In this document: in pieces, positions 23,774-31,237 of the stretch | Numbering within the stretch: position 1 is the first letter of the stretch | Layout of the letters: every line of letters begins with the position of its first letter | DNA from: DAOUBP01 sp034432655 | GTDB lineage: Bacteria > Chloroflexota > Anaerolineae > CG2-30-64-16 | Reading direction: 5' to 3' | DNA: 37,308 nucleotides | Assembly: GCA_034432655.1 (NCBI GenBank) | Contig: DAOUBP010000061.1 | Coordinates: 1-37,308, forward strand | Notes under the pieces: model-generated | What the model was told of the DNA's origin: nothing | Database searches by the model: none | Seen by the model: the letters and a program-made list of their open reading frames with translations, nothing else | Translations under genes and position numbers: made by a program

Positions 23774-26755
23774 CTACTCCTTCGGATGCCCCAGCGCGGC
23801 CAGGGTCATGGACGCGCCGCCGAGCACCGTCAGGCAGATCGCGATCTCGAAGATGAACGAGGTGGTCAGGCCGAAGCCTTTGGGCAGCGTCAGACCGAGC
23901 AGCTTGCCGTAATCCAGGTGCGCGAAGAACGCGCCCTTCACCGCGGCCGAGAGGACCGCGTCCAGGATCACCAGCAGCAGCCCCGCGCCGATCAGTCTGA
24001 ACGGCCGCAGCCACGGCAGCCGGCGCCGCGTCTCCTCGTAGCCGAACACGATGTACCAGAACGCGATGGCCAGGCTGATGATCACGCCCGCGGTGAAGCC
24101 GTCCCCGGCCTGATCGTGGCCATACATCATCTGCACCGCGCCGAGCACCAGCATCACGGGCAGCAAGATCTGCGCCAGGGCGCGCACGAACGGCGACGGC
24201 CGCGTCCCGCCGATGCCCATGATCTCCAGGTCGTGATGCTCGTCGCCGAGGCCGTATTCGCGGGGCGTGTTGCGTATTGCGTATTGCGTACTGCGTATTT
24301 CACTTCTCCGTGTCTCCGCGTCTCCGTGTCTCCGTGTCTCCGTGTCTCCCTGTCCCCATTCCCCCCGCGCCGCGTACCGCAACAGGGTGTACACCCCTAA
24401 CCCCGCCAGGCCGAAGACGGCGATCTCGATCAGGGTGTCGAAGCCGCGGAAGTCTACCACCACCGCGCCCACGATGTCGGCTGCGCCGGTGAGGGGCTTG
24501 GCGTTGGCCTCGTAGAAGGGGGTGACGACGCTCGGCCGCGGGCGGGAGGTGAGGGCGACAAAGGTAAGGATCATCACCGCGACCCCTGCGGCCCCGGCGA
24601 TGGCGACATCCCGCGCCAGGCCCCAGCGGCTCTGCTTGAAGGTCAGCTCCCAGGCGCGGCGACGCTGGGCGCGCGGCAGGCTGGTCAGCGCCAGGACCAG
24701 GATAACCACGCTGAGGATGTCCACCACCACCTGCACCAGCGCGACATCGGGCGCGGGCTCCAGCACCATCATCACCGCCACGCTCAGGCCCGACGCGCCC
24801 AGGGCCAGGATCGCGTTGAAATCGCGGCGCAGGAAGATGCTCAGGGCGGCGGCCGCGGTCGCCAGCGCCAGGGTGAACACGCGGAGGATCGCCAGCTCGT
24901 CCAGCGCGAACGGCGGGACCGCGGTCGGCAACGGCACGCGGCCGAAGAGCAGCATCAGCACGACCAGGCTCAGCAGCATGACCGCCAGGTAACGGCGCAG
25001 GTGGCCCGATTGCGTGCGGGTGGCCAGGCGCGCGGCCCGATCCAGCAGGCCGAGCGCGCCCCCGTAGACAACGTTGAAGGTGAGCTCCGGGGGCACGCGG
25101 TTCTGCCAGGCGCGCACAAGGCCGCGGAAGTACCACAAGCCAAACCCCACCGACACCGCGACGACGCTCAGGATCAGCGGCGGGGTGATGCCGGCCCACA
25201 GCGCCAGCGACACCTTGACCTTGTCGCCGTAGGCGGCCGCGGCTGCGTTGGCGAAGAAGGCCGCCAGGCGCTTCGGCTCGGGCAGCAGGCCGAACGCCAG
25301 CGACAGCAGCGCTGGGACCGCCGGCATGGCGATCATCCAGCGCGGGGCCTCGTGCGCGTGCACGTGTGGATCGCGCGGCCGGCCGAAGAAGGTATCCCAG
25401 ATCAGCGTGCCGGCCTGGGCCAGGATCAGCGCGCCCGCGGCCACGACCGCCGCCGAGAGGAACGCGCTGCCGGCAAGCGGGATGCTGGGATGCGTCACCG
25501 AGGCCAGCAGCGTCTCCTTGGCCAGGAAGCCGAACATGGGCGGCAGGCCGGCCATGGAGAGCGCGGCCACCATCCCCACGCGGCACGTCCACGGCATGGC
25601 GCGGCGCAGCCCGCCCAGCCGGCGCAGGTCGCGCGTCCCCGCCTCATGATCCACGATGCCGACGGTGAGAAACAGCGCCGACTTGTACAGCGCGTGCGCC
25701 ACCACGCTGATCACCAGCGCCTTGAACGCGGCCGAGGTGTCGTCGCCGATCAGCATCACCAGCACGCCGAGCTGGCTGACCGTCGAATAGGCCAGCAGCG
25801 CCTTGAGGTCGTTCTGCTTCAGCCCCAGGTACGCGCCGGTCAGCATGGTGACCAGGCCGAAGCCGGTGAGCAGCCAGAACCAGGCGTCGGTGAGGCCCAG
25901 CGCGGGGTTCATGCGCGCCAGCAGGTAGACGCCGGCCTTGACCATCGTGGCCGAGTGCAGGTAGGCGCTGGCCGGGGTGGGCGCGGTCATGGCGTCGGGC
26001 AGCCAGATGTGCGCGGGGACCTGTGCGCTCTTGGTGAATGCGCCGAACGCGATCAGCCCCAGCATCACGCCGTACAGGGGGCTGTCCCGCAGCACGTCGC
26101 CGCTGCGCAGGATGGTGGCGTAGTCCATGCCGCCCGCGGTCGAGCCGACGAAGAGCAGCCCGGCCAGCAGCGCGATCCCCCCGCCGCCGGTGATGAAGAG
26201 CGACTTGAACGCGCCCCGCCGCGCCGCCTCATCCTTGTATTTGTAGGCGATCAGCAGGAAAGACGTGAGGCTGGTGCCTTCCCAGAAGACGAAGAGGGTG
26301 ATCACGTCGCCGGCCAGCAGCACGCCGAGCATCATGGTCATGAAGAGGAACAGGTAGGCCAGGAAGCGCCAGTCAGACGTGCCAGGCGCCTCCGAGGCGC
26401 CTGGCACGTGATGGCCTTGACCCCCCTTGAAGTAGTACCCACTGTAAATGACCACCAGCGTCCCGATGCCGGACACCAGCAGCAGGAAGAGCGCGCTCAG
26501 GTGATCGTAATAGAGGCTGGCGCCCATGCCGAGCGATGGCATCCAATCCACGGCGAAGGTCAGCGCGCCGCCGTCCGCAATGGCCGGCAGGCGGCTGAGG
26601 AAGAAGATGAACGCGGCCAGCGGCAGGCTCGCCAGCAGCCAGGCGGCCTGCGTAATGGTCAGCCGGCGGTTGAGCGCGGGATGGCCGTAGACGGCGGCCA
26701 GCGCCGCGCCGAGCAGGGTGAGGAGGAGGGGAAGAATGAGCACCATGTCAAACAT
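23774..26755 (-). CDS. mrpA: Mrp/Mnh Na+/H+ antiporter fused subunit A-B
   Basis: A 993-residue fusion. Residues 1-520 are the NuoL-like proton channel (FWEGTSLTSFLLIAYKYKDE; KSAQVPAHIWLPDAMTAPTP; MVKAGVYLLAR; LLAYSTVSQLGVLVML). Residues 520-790 hold the MrpA C-terminal helices (ALVQVVVDILSVVILVLALT). From about 840 the MrpB domain follows (LLPVMLVLGAVQMMYGHDQA, then GDGFTAGVIISLA). Between them, residues 800-830 (GDTETRRHGDAETRR and the following SEIRSTQYAIRNTP) are translated repeat sequence, and residues 116-126 (HVPGASEAPGT) are a translated palindrome. ATG 26755 is favoured; ATG 26746 is also possible. The extended -10 at 26763-26771 would make the mRNA leaderless. Confidence 0.94.
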   Translation of the reverse strand: MFDMVLILPLLLTLLGAALAAVYGHPALNRRLTITQAAWLLASLPLAAFIFFLSRLPAIADGGALTFAVDWMPSLGMGASLYYDHLSALFLLLVSGIGTLVVIYSGYYFKGGQGHHVPGASEAPGTSDWRFLAYLFLFMTMMLGVLLAGDVITLFVFWEGTSLTSFLLIAYKYKDEAARRGAFKSLFITGGGGIALLAGLLFVGSTAGGMDYATILRSGDVLRDSPLYGVMLGLIAFGAFTKSAQVPAHIWLPDAMTAPTPASAYLHSATMVKAGVYLLARMNPALGLTDAWFWLLTGFGLVTMLTGAYLGLKQNDLKALLAYSTVSQLGVLVMLIGDDTSAAFKALVISVVAHALYKSALFLTVGIVDHEAGTRDLRRLGGLRRAMPWTCRVGMVAALSMAGLPPMFGFLAKETLLASVTHPSIPLAGSAFLSAAVVAAGALILAQAGTLIWDTFFGRPRDPHVHAHEAPRWMIAMPAVPALLSLAFGLLPEPKRLAAFFANAAAAAYGDKVKVSLALWAGITPPLILSVVAVSVGFGLWYFRGLVRAWQNRVPPELTFNVVYGGALGLLDRAARLATRTQSGHLRRYLAVMLLSLVVLMLLFGRVPLPTAVPPFALDELAILRVFTLALATAAAALSIFLRRDFNAILALGASGLSVAVMMVLEPAPDVALVQVVVDILSVVILVLALTSLPRAQRRRAWELTFKQSRWGLARDVAIAGAAGVAVMILTFVALTSRPRPSVVTPFYEANAKPLTGAADIVGAVVVDFRGFDTLIEIAVFGLAGLGVYTLLRYAARGEWGQGDTETRRHGDAETRRSEIRSTQYAIRNTPREYGLGDEHHDLEIMGIGGTRPSPFVRALAQILLPVMLVLGAVQMMYGHDQAGDGFTAGVIISLAIAFWYIVFGYEETRRRLPWLRPFRLIGAGLLLVILDAVLSAAVKGAFFAHLDYGKLLGLTLPKGFGLTTSFIFEIAICLTVLGGASMTLAALGHPKE
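24264..24357. repeat. In-frame repeat insertion inside mrpAB
   Basis: Two repeat types are fused: GCGTATTGCGTATTGCGTAC-like words (24272-24300) and a tandem CCGTGTCTCCGCGTCTCC array (24308-24357). The block is open in the mrpAB frame and encodes the charged linker between the MrpA and MrpB parts (about residues 800-830). The same words occur outside genes at 19248, 21942, 23179 and 23656. Confidence 0.85.
26377..26409. repeat. Perfect 15-bp palindrome inserted in mrpAB
   Basis: ACGTGCCAGGCGCCT (26377-26391), spacer CCG, AGGCGCCTGGCACGT (26395-26409): 33 bp, exactly 11 codons. It encodes part of HVPGASEAPGT in a loop before the helix RFLAYLFLF. Partial copies of the same arm lie at 28316-28328 (ACGTGCCAGGCGC) and 33035-33044 (CCTGGCACGT), both outside genes. 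Confidence 0.9.
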
Positions 26756-26762
26756 GGCGCAT

Positions 26763-26771
26763 AGTATACCA
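26763..26771 (-). promoter_or_regulatory. Extended -10 promoter of the mrp operon
   Basis: Minus strand TG-G-TATACT with no clear -35. The last -10 base is 26763, so transcription should begin at 26755-26757, at the ATG itself. That would be a leaderless transcript. The remaining sequence up to the hairpin at 26936 shows no gene. Confidence 0.55.
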
Positions 26772-26935
26772 GATGTGGGCAAAAAATGCAGCCGCCGAAT
26801 CGCCCGGAATGGCCCTTGGGACGCCGACAGGAATCGCCGCGTTGGTTGCGACCAGGATGAGGCGATCTCACCGTCGGCGACGTCCGCCCCGGCCGCCGCG
26901 ACGCATCACGGGCAGCCGGGGCATGGTCTGCGCCT

Positions 26936-26958
26936 GGGGAGCACCGGCCGTGCTCCCC
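26936..26958 (-). terminator. Hairpin directly after the multihaem cytochrome gene
   Basis: GGGGAGCAC (26936-26944) and GTGCTCCCC (26950-26958) form a perfect nine-pair stem with a five-base loop. The stem starts at the first base after the stop codon. There is no T run, so it may stabilise the mRNA end or act as a weak terminator before the mrp promoter. Confidence 0.5.
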
Positions 26959-28215
26959 TCAATCATCTTTGCCGCCCTTGCCTTCCTTCTCTCGTCCGGT
27001 CGGGTGGCATTTCACGCAGTCGGCGAAGTCGCGAATCCCTTCCTTGAGGTGCTTGCTTTCGATCTTGGCCGGCGTGTGCTCATGGCAGCCGTAGCAGGTG
27101 TAGACGTTGAGCTGGTCGGGGTGGCACGTCTGACACGGGCTGACGCCCGACTCGCCGTGGTCAAACGGGAAGGTGTGGGGCCGGTTGTATTTCGCCGGCC
27201 GCCACGCGTCGGCGGTATGGCAATCGGCGCACGCCGTACCGAACAGCCCGGCGTGATAGGCCGGGTCCTGGTGGCAGCCGACGCACGTCTGCGGCGTGCC
27301 CTTGAAGACGCGGTTGACGTGGCAGCTGTCGCACTGCACGGCCACGTGCTTGCCGGTCAGCGGGAACGCGCTCTTGCTGTGGTCGAAGGCCGCCGGCTTC
27401 CAGCCCTCGGTCTTGTGGCACGCGGCGCAGTCCGTCCCGAACTCCCCCTGGTGCGCATCGTCCGCCTGGTGGCAGCCGACACACGTCTGCGGCGCGGCCC
27501 GGAGGTCGGCGACGGTGCGCGCGGCCGCGTGGCACTGGGCGCAAGGCACATCGGCGTGCCGGCCGGTCAGGGCGAAGGGCAGGCGATTGTGATCGAAATG
27601 GCGCTTGCTGTAACGATCGGCGCCGTCGTGACAGCCCAGGCACGCCGCGCCGAAGTCGGCCATGTGCTGCTGCATGTAGGCCGCGTCGGTCTGGCGATGG
27701 CAATCGGCGCACACGGCCACGTCGAAGGTCGCCAGCTTGACGGTGTGGCAGTCGGCGCAGGCGAAGGGCTGGCCGTCGGCCCGGGTGACGTGGCCGGCCA
27801 GGCTGTAGCCGACCGCGTCGTGCGGGAAGGTCGCCGGGTCGAGGTTGGTGAGGCCGGCGGCCGGCCCGCGATGTTCGGTGTGGCAGGACCGACAGGCCAT
27901 CCCGGCCCCCTGGCCCTTGAGCGCGCCGTGGAGCGAGGTCGGATCGGCCAGCTGGTCGGCCACGGCGGTGTGGCAGGCCAGGCAGCGATCGGTCATCGTG
28001 GCCGCTGCCCAGGGCGCGGGGTGGCACGCGTCGCAGCGGCCGCCGGTGGCCGCGTGCGAGGCGACGCCGCCCAGCTCCGCGCCGGTCTGCGCGTTGAGCG
28101 GGCCGGGGCTGAACCACGCGCCGCCGAAGATGAGGATCACGCCCAGCGACAACAGCAGGGTGATCGCGGCCGAGATCAGGCCGGCGCCGGTGAGACAACC
28201 GAGACGACGTGGCAT
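26959..28215 (-). CDS. Membrane-anchored 15-haem cytochrome c
   Basis: A 418-residue protein with one N-terminal membrane anchor (LISAAITLLLSLGVILIFGG) and 15 CxxCH haem sites in the exported part, from CDACH near residue 63 to CVKCH near the end. The middle is built of an irregular repeat: ALTGRHADVPCAQCH, then CVGCHQADDAHQGEFGTDC, then CHKTEGWKPAAFDHS; the next repeat is PLTGKHVAVQCDSCH, then CVGCHQDPAYHAGLFG. Such TGKH/CVGCHQ repeats occur in cytochromes c3/c7-type electron-wire proteins. Haem count equals about one per 25 residues in the exported part. GAGGAGG lies eight bases before the ATG at 28215. It is last in an operon with cytochrome b, FAD and Fe-S proteins and should accept electrons at the outer face of the membrane. 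Confidence 0.95.
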   Translation of the reverse strand: MPRRLGCLTGAGLISAAITLLLSLGVILIFGGAWFSPGPLNAQTGAELGGVASHAATGGRCDACHPAPWAAATMTDRCLACHTAVADQLADPTSLHGALKGQGAGMACRSCHTEHRGPAAGLTNLDPATFPHDAVGYSLAGHVTRADGQPFACADCHTVKLATFDVAVCADCHRQTDAAYMQQHMADFGAACLGCHDGADRYSKRHFDHNRLPFALTGRHADVPCAQCHAAARTVADLRAAPQTCVGCHQADDAHQGEFGTDCAACHKTEGWKPAAFDHSKSAFPLTGKHVAVQCDSCHVNRVFKGTPQTCVGCHQDPAYHAGLFGTACADCHTADAWRPAKYNRPHTFPFDHGESGVSPCQTCHPDQLNVYTCYGCHEHTPAKIESKHLKEGIRDFADCVKCHPTGREKEGKGGKDD

Positions 28216-28337
28216 CAGCAAGACCTCCTCAGAACATCCTGGCGCTGCTGGAATCGAGGCTTGAGCCGGTTTCGTCGGTCAGCCGCCCGATTGCCTGAAG
28301 GCTCGCTTCCTCCCAACGTGCCAGGCGCGTGCATTTG

Positions 28338-29156
28338 TCACCGCAACAACGTCGCGTAGTACAGCGCTGCAGCGATGTGGACGAACGCCGCAGTGAAGAG
28401 CGCCATGCCGATGGGGATGTGGACCGAGTGCCACACGCCCAGCAGCCGCCGCGCGGCCGCCAGCGACGCGACCTGGCGTTCGAGCGCCCGGCGCCGCGCG
28501 ATCAGCGCTTCCAGTTGCCGCGCCTGCTCGCGCGCGGCCGCATCGAGCCGGCGCACCTCGCGGCGCCACTGTCGGCGATACCCCCACTCGATGAAGGCCC
28601 GGCCGAGCACGAGCATGAGCTGGCTCTCCGGCGCCGGCGGGAGCGCGGCCAGCCGCAGCGCCAGCGCCTGTGCGGTGTCAGGCCGGCTCGCCAGCCAGCG
28701 CTGTAGATCGGCCTCGGCCACCGCGATCTGCGCCTGCAGGTCGTCGGCCTCCAGCATCAAGCCGTCGGCGGTGCGCGGCACCGCGGTGTAGATGTAGCGG
28801 CCGATGAAGCCGCTGGCGACGACGATCACCGTCAGGAGCAGCACGATGCCGGCCAGGCCGTTGAACTTCCATGAGGTGTGCAACAACACCATGTACGGCC
28901 CCACCAGGCCGGTGAAGATGTGGAAGCGCAGCCAGGAAGCGGTGCGGCCCCAGCGCGCCTGGCGGCTCCGCTTGCGCAGCGAGTAGAGGGTCTCGGTCGC
29001 CAGCATCAGCAGGAAGCCCAGCACGCCGATGCTGTGGCCGAACAGGCTGCTGGCCGCAGGGACGGCCTGCAGGCGGTTGACGACGAACAGATAGACGACC
29101 GTGATGGCGGCGATGGCCCCTGCCGCCCACCACAGTTCACGCGCGTCTGGTTTCAT
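28338..29156 (-). CDS. Di-haem membrane cytochrome b with a coiled-coil insert
   Basis: A 272-residue protein with about five membrane segments (residues 9-27, 40-57, 76-95, 101-120, 245-267). Two segments each carry a histidine pair 14 residues apart: H79/H93 and H246/H260. This is the spacing of the bis-histidine haem ligands in cytochrome b of bc1 complexes, so two stacked b haems across the membrane are likely. Between them, residues 130-240 form a long charged helix pair (EQARQLEALIARRRALERQV), a cytoplasmic coiled coil. I do not recognise a named family. It sits between the FAD protein (45 bp before it) and the 15-haem cytochrome (122 bp after it) and could carry electrons between them. 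Confidence 0.75.
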   Translation of the reverse strand: MKPDARELWWAAGAIAAITVVYLFVVNRLQAVPAASSLFGHSIGVLGFLLMLATETLYSLRKRSRQARWGRTASWLRFHIFTGLVGPYMVLLHTSWKFNGLAGIVLLLTVIVVASGFIGRYIYTAVPRTADGLMLEADDLQAQIAVAEADLQRWLASRPDTAQALALRLAALPPAPESQLMLVLGRAFIEWGYRRQWRREVRRLDAAAREQARQLEALIARRRALERQVASLAAARRLLGVWHSVHIPIGMALFTAAFVHIAAALYYATLLR

Positions 29157-29201
29157 GGCAGATCCATCCCGTAGTGCGTCAAATGCAGAGTAAATTGCGC
29201 G

Positions 29202-30497
29202 TTACGCGCCTGCAAACTCGGCCAGAAGCGCGGCCAGCGGCGCGTGGGGCGCCAGCAAGCGCTCGCGGATCGGCGTGATGTCGGTCTCCTCGCCGATCAG
29301 CCGTTGCAGCGGCCGCGAGGGGCGCTGATCGCCCATCACCACTGCGCCGACCAGCGTCTTCGTTCCCACCAGCAACCGCAACCGGTTGACCTCGGACGCG
29401 TCCTCGGCCACCAGCGCCTCGTCCAACTGCCGCCACGTCTCGCTGTCGCCGCGGGCGATGCCCACCACGTCGGCGTCCGGCCCGTGGCCGACGCGGCCGA
29501 TGATGGTGGTGGTGATGCCGGCCAGCCGGGTGACGTTGAACGGCACGGATTTGACATACGGCTGGTTGCCGCCGGCCATGTTGCGGCCGGCCACTGTGCC
29601 CTGTCCGCGGGCGATGTTCCAGAGCGTATCCAGAGAGGCGCGGCCGGTGCGCGGGTCGTAGACCTGCGCCACGTCGCCAGCCGCGTAGATGTCGGCCGCG
29701 CTGGTGCGCAGGAATTCATCCACCAGCACCCCACGATCCACTTTCAAACCCGCCGCGCGCGCCAGCCCGGCCCGCGGCTGCACGCCGATGGCGACCGCGA
29801 CCAGATCGCACGGGATATGTTCGCCGGCGGTCGTCGTCACGCCGGCCACCCGTCCGCGGTGGGCCGTGATCCCGGCGACCTCCGCGCGCAGGTGGAGCTG
29901 CACCCCTTCGGCGGCCAGCCGGCCCAGCACCAGCCGCGATTCGGCCTCGTCCAGCACGTTGCTCCAGTAGCGGTCCCCGCGCAGCAGGTAGTGGACGCGA
30001 CGACAGCGAACCCGCAGCCCTTCGACGAGCTCCAGCGCGGTGATGCCGCCGCCCACCACCACGGCCGCCCGTGCGCGCCGCCCCAGGTCGAGGATGCGCT
30101 GGGCGTCGGACAGCGAGTCGAGCGTGAGCACCTGGGGCAGGTCGCTGCCGGGTGCGGTCAGCCGCACGGCGGTCGAGCCGGTAGCGAGCAGGAGCCGGTC
30201 GTAGGTCAGCGCACGGCCGTCGGCCAGGAGGACCCGGTGCGCGTCCGGTTCCAGCCGGACGGCCTCTGCCGTCACGCGGCGCAGCCCCAGCTCGCGCCAG
30301 TCGGCCTCTCGCAGGGGGAAGAGTTGAGCTTGCGGGATCTCGCCGGTGAGCAGGTAGGCCAGGCCGGGGCGGGAGTAGTAGCCGTGCGGGTCATCGGAGA
30401 CCATCGTGATCTCGCCCGCGCGGTCGGCCGCCCGGATCGCCTCGGCCGCGGCCAGGCCGGCGACGCCGCTGCCGATGATGAGGTAGCGGGTGGTCAT
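29202..30497 (-). CDS. FAD/NAD(P)-dependent oxidoreductase (NirB N-domain / rubredoxin reductase-like)
   Basis: A 431-residue flavoprotein with two dinucleotide-binding folds. The FAD motif IIGSGVAGLAAAEAI is at residues 7-21 and the NAD(P) motif VVVGGGITALELVEGL at about residues 147-162. The third FAD contact is DIYAAGDVAQV. There is no redox-active CxxC, so it is not a disulfide reductase. The fold matches the nitrite-reductase NirB N-terminal part, rubredoxin reductases and NADH oxidases. Its ATG overlaps the stop of the ferredoxin-like gene (ATGA), and GGAGG precedes it. It probably moves electrons between NAD(P)H and the Fe-S partner or cytochrome b. The direction is not visible. Confidence 0.9.
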   Translation of the reverse strand: MTTRYLIIGSGVAGLAAAEAIRAADRAGEITMVSDDPHGYYSRPGLAYLLTGEIPQAQLFPLREADWRELGLRRVTAEAVRLEPDAHRVLLADGRALTYDRLLLATGSTAVRLTAPGSDLPQVLTLDSLSDAQRILDLGRRARAAVVVGGGITALELVEGLRVRCRRVHYLLRGDRYWSNVLDEAESRLVLGRLAAEGVQLHLRAEVAGITAHRGRVAGVTTTAGEHIPCDLVAVAIGVQPRAGLARAAGLKVDRGVLVDEFLRTSAADIYAAGDVAQVYDPRTGRASLDTLWNIARGQGTVAGRNMAGGNQPYVKSVPFNVTRLAGITTTIIGRVGHGPDADVVGIARGDSETWRQLDEALVAEDASEVNRLRLLVGTKTLVGAVVMGDQRPSRPLQRLIGEETDITPIRERLLAPHAPLAALLAEFAGA

Positions 30498-30766
30498 GCG
30501 GCCTCCGGCGTTTCAGCGAAGATGGAGATGCGCTCGAAGCGCAGCACGCCGCGCGGGCAGCGGGCCACGCATTCACCGCACGTCAGGCAGCGGCTTTCGA
30601 CGACCGGCTTGCCCTGCCAGGCGTGGCGGCGCACGTCAATGTTGATCGGACAGTAGAACGAACAGATGCCGCACTGGACGCAGCGCCCCTCCGCGGGCGT
30701 CACCTGGCCCATCACCAGGGCCTGCCGCCGGGCGCGGTCGCGACCGAAGAGGTCTTTGAGGAGCAC
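30494..30766 (-). CDS. Two-cluster [4Fe-4S] ferredoxin-like protein
   Basis: A 90-residue protein with two [4Fe-4S] motifs: CVQCGICSFYCP and CLTCGECVARCP. Together they supply eight cysteines, as in bacterial ferredoxins and the iron-sulfur subunits of flavoprotein complexes. The GTG at 30766 is chosen because the ATG at 30802 lies only two bases past the -10 box, upstream of the expected transcription start. The ribosome binding site AAGGGG is rather distant (12 bases). It ends ATGA with the FAD oxidoreductase. The protein is soluble, first in the operon, and likely the direct redox partner of the flavoprotein. Confidence 0.88.
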   Translation of the reverse strand: MLLKDLFGRDRARRQALVMGQVTPAEGRCVQCGICSFYCPINIDVRRHAWQGKPVVESRCLTCGECVARCPRGVLRFERISIFAETPEAA

Positions 30767-30804
30767 AGGTAATCGAATCCCCTTGCAAGTGTGATGTAGC
30801 ATAC

Positions 30805-30833
30805 ATTATAGGCCGTTGGGCAGGGGGCGTCAA
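30805..30833 (-). promoter_or_regulatory. Sigma70 promoter of the Fe-S/FAD/cytochrome operon
   Basis: On the minus strand TTGACG (30828-30833), 17 bp, then a perfect TATAAT (30805-30810). It predicts a start near 30798. It abuts the duplicated response-regulator end (30834-30932), which may therefore affect its upstream activation region. Confidence 0.8.
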
Positions 30834-30932
30834 GTTGCCGCCAGCCGAAGACAGAGACTTACCCCTCCACCACCTGAAACCGATATCCGAACCCGCGCTC
30901 GTTGTGGAGGTAGCGCGGGTGATCGGGATCGG
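30834..30932 (-). pseudogene. Duplicated 99-bp end of the response-regulator gene
   Basis: This stretch matches 31213-31311 at 94 of 99 positions. It contains the last 24 codons of the regulator, ending GFGYRFQVVEG and a TAA, against GFGYRFQVMEG and TAG in the real gene, plus the bases after the stop. It has no start and cannot be expressed as a regulator. A cluster of composite palindromic repeats lies between the two copies. Confidence 0.9.
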
Positions 30933-30946
30933 CGACGGATCGCGGC

Positions 30947-31028
30947 TTTGGATTACGGCGACACGTCACCGCTTTGGCTTGCGTCGCCACGACGACCCAA
31001 AAGCGGCGCTGGGGCGCCGCAATCCAAA
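30947..31028. repeat. TTTGGATTGC composite palindromic element, copy 3
   Basis: An 82-bp element with inverted ends TTTGGATTACGGCG and CGCCGCAATCCAAA, the same module order as at 19612 but with a shortened middle (CGTCGCCACGACGACC), and hairpin GGCGCTGGGGCGCC. Confidence 0.8.
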
Positions 31029-31046
31029 ACGGCGGCTCGTCGCGGC

Positions 31047-31174
31047 TTTGGATTGCGGTGACACGTCACCGCTTTGGCTTGCCTCGCCGCGGCTTTGGAT
31101 TGCGGTGACACGTCACCGCTTTGGCTTGCGTCGTCACGACGACCCAAAAGCGGCGCTGGAGCGCCGCAATCCAA
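31047..31174. repeat. TTTGGATTGC composite palindromic element, copy 4 (double)
   Basis: A 128-bp element containing the GGTGACACGTCACC module twice, each framed by CTTTGGATTGC and GCTTTGGCTTGC and separated by CTCGCCGCGG. It ends with GCGGCGCTGGAGCGCCGCAA. It looks like one copy inserted into, or partly duplicated within, another. Confidence 0.8.
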
Positions 31175-31237
31175 GAAGGCGGCTCAGGCGCAGCTTTGGA
31201 GGGCGACGACGCGTTGCCGCCGGCCGAAGACTGGGAC

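Noticed and set aside
25001..26764. A 587-codon plus-strand open frame opposite mrpAB
   Set aside because: It is antisense to a clear MrpA-MrpB fusion. The translation is rich in Arg, Gln, His, Gly and Ala with no motif, as expected for the shadow of a GC-rich gene.
30767..30802. ATG at 30802 as start of the ferredoxin-like gene
   Set aside because: It is two bases beyond the TATAAT box and so upstream of the expected transcript start.
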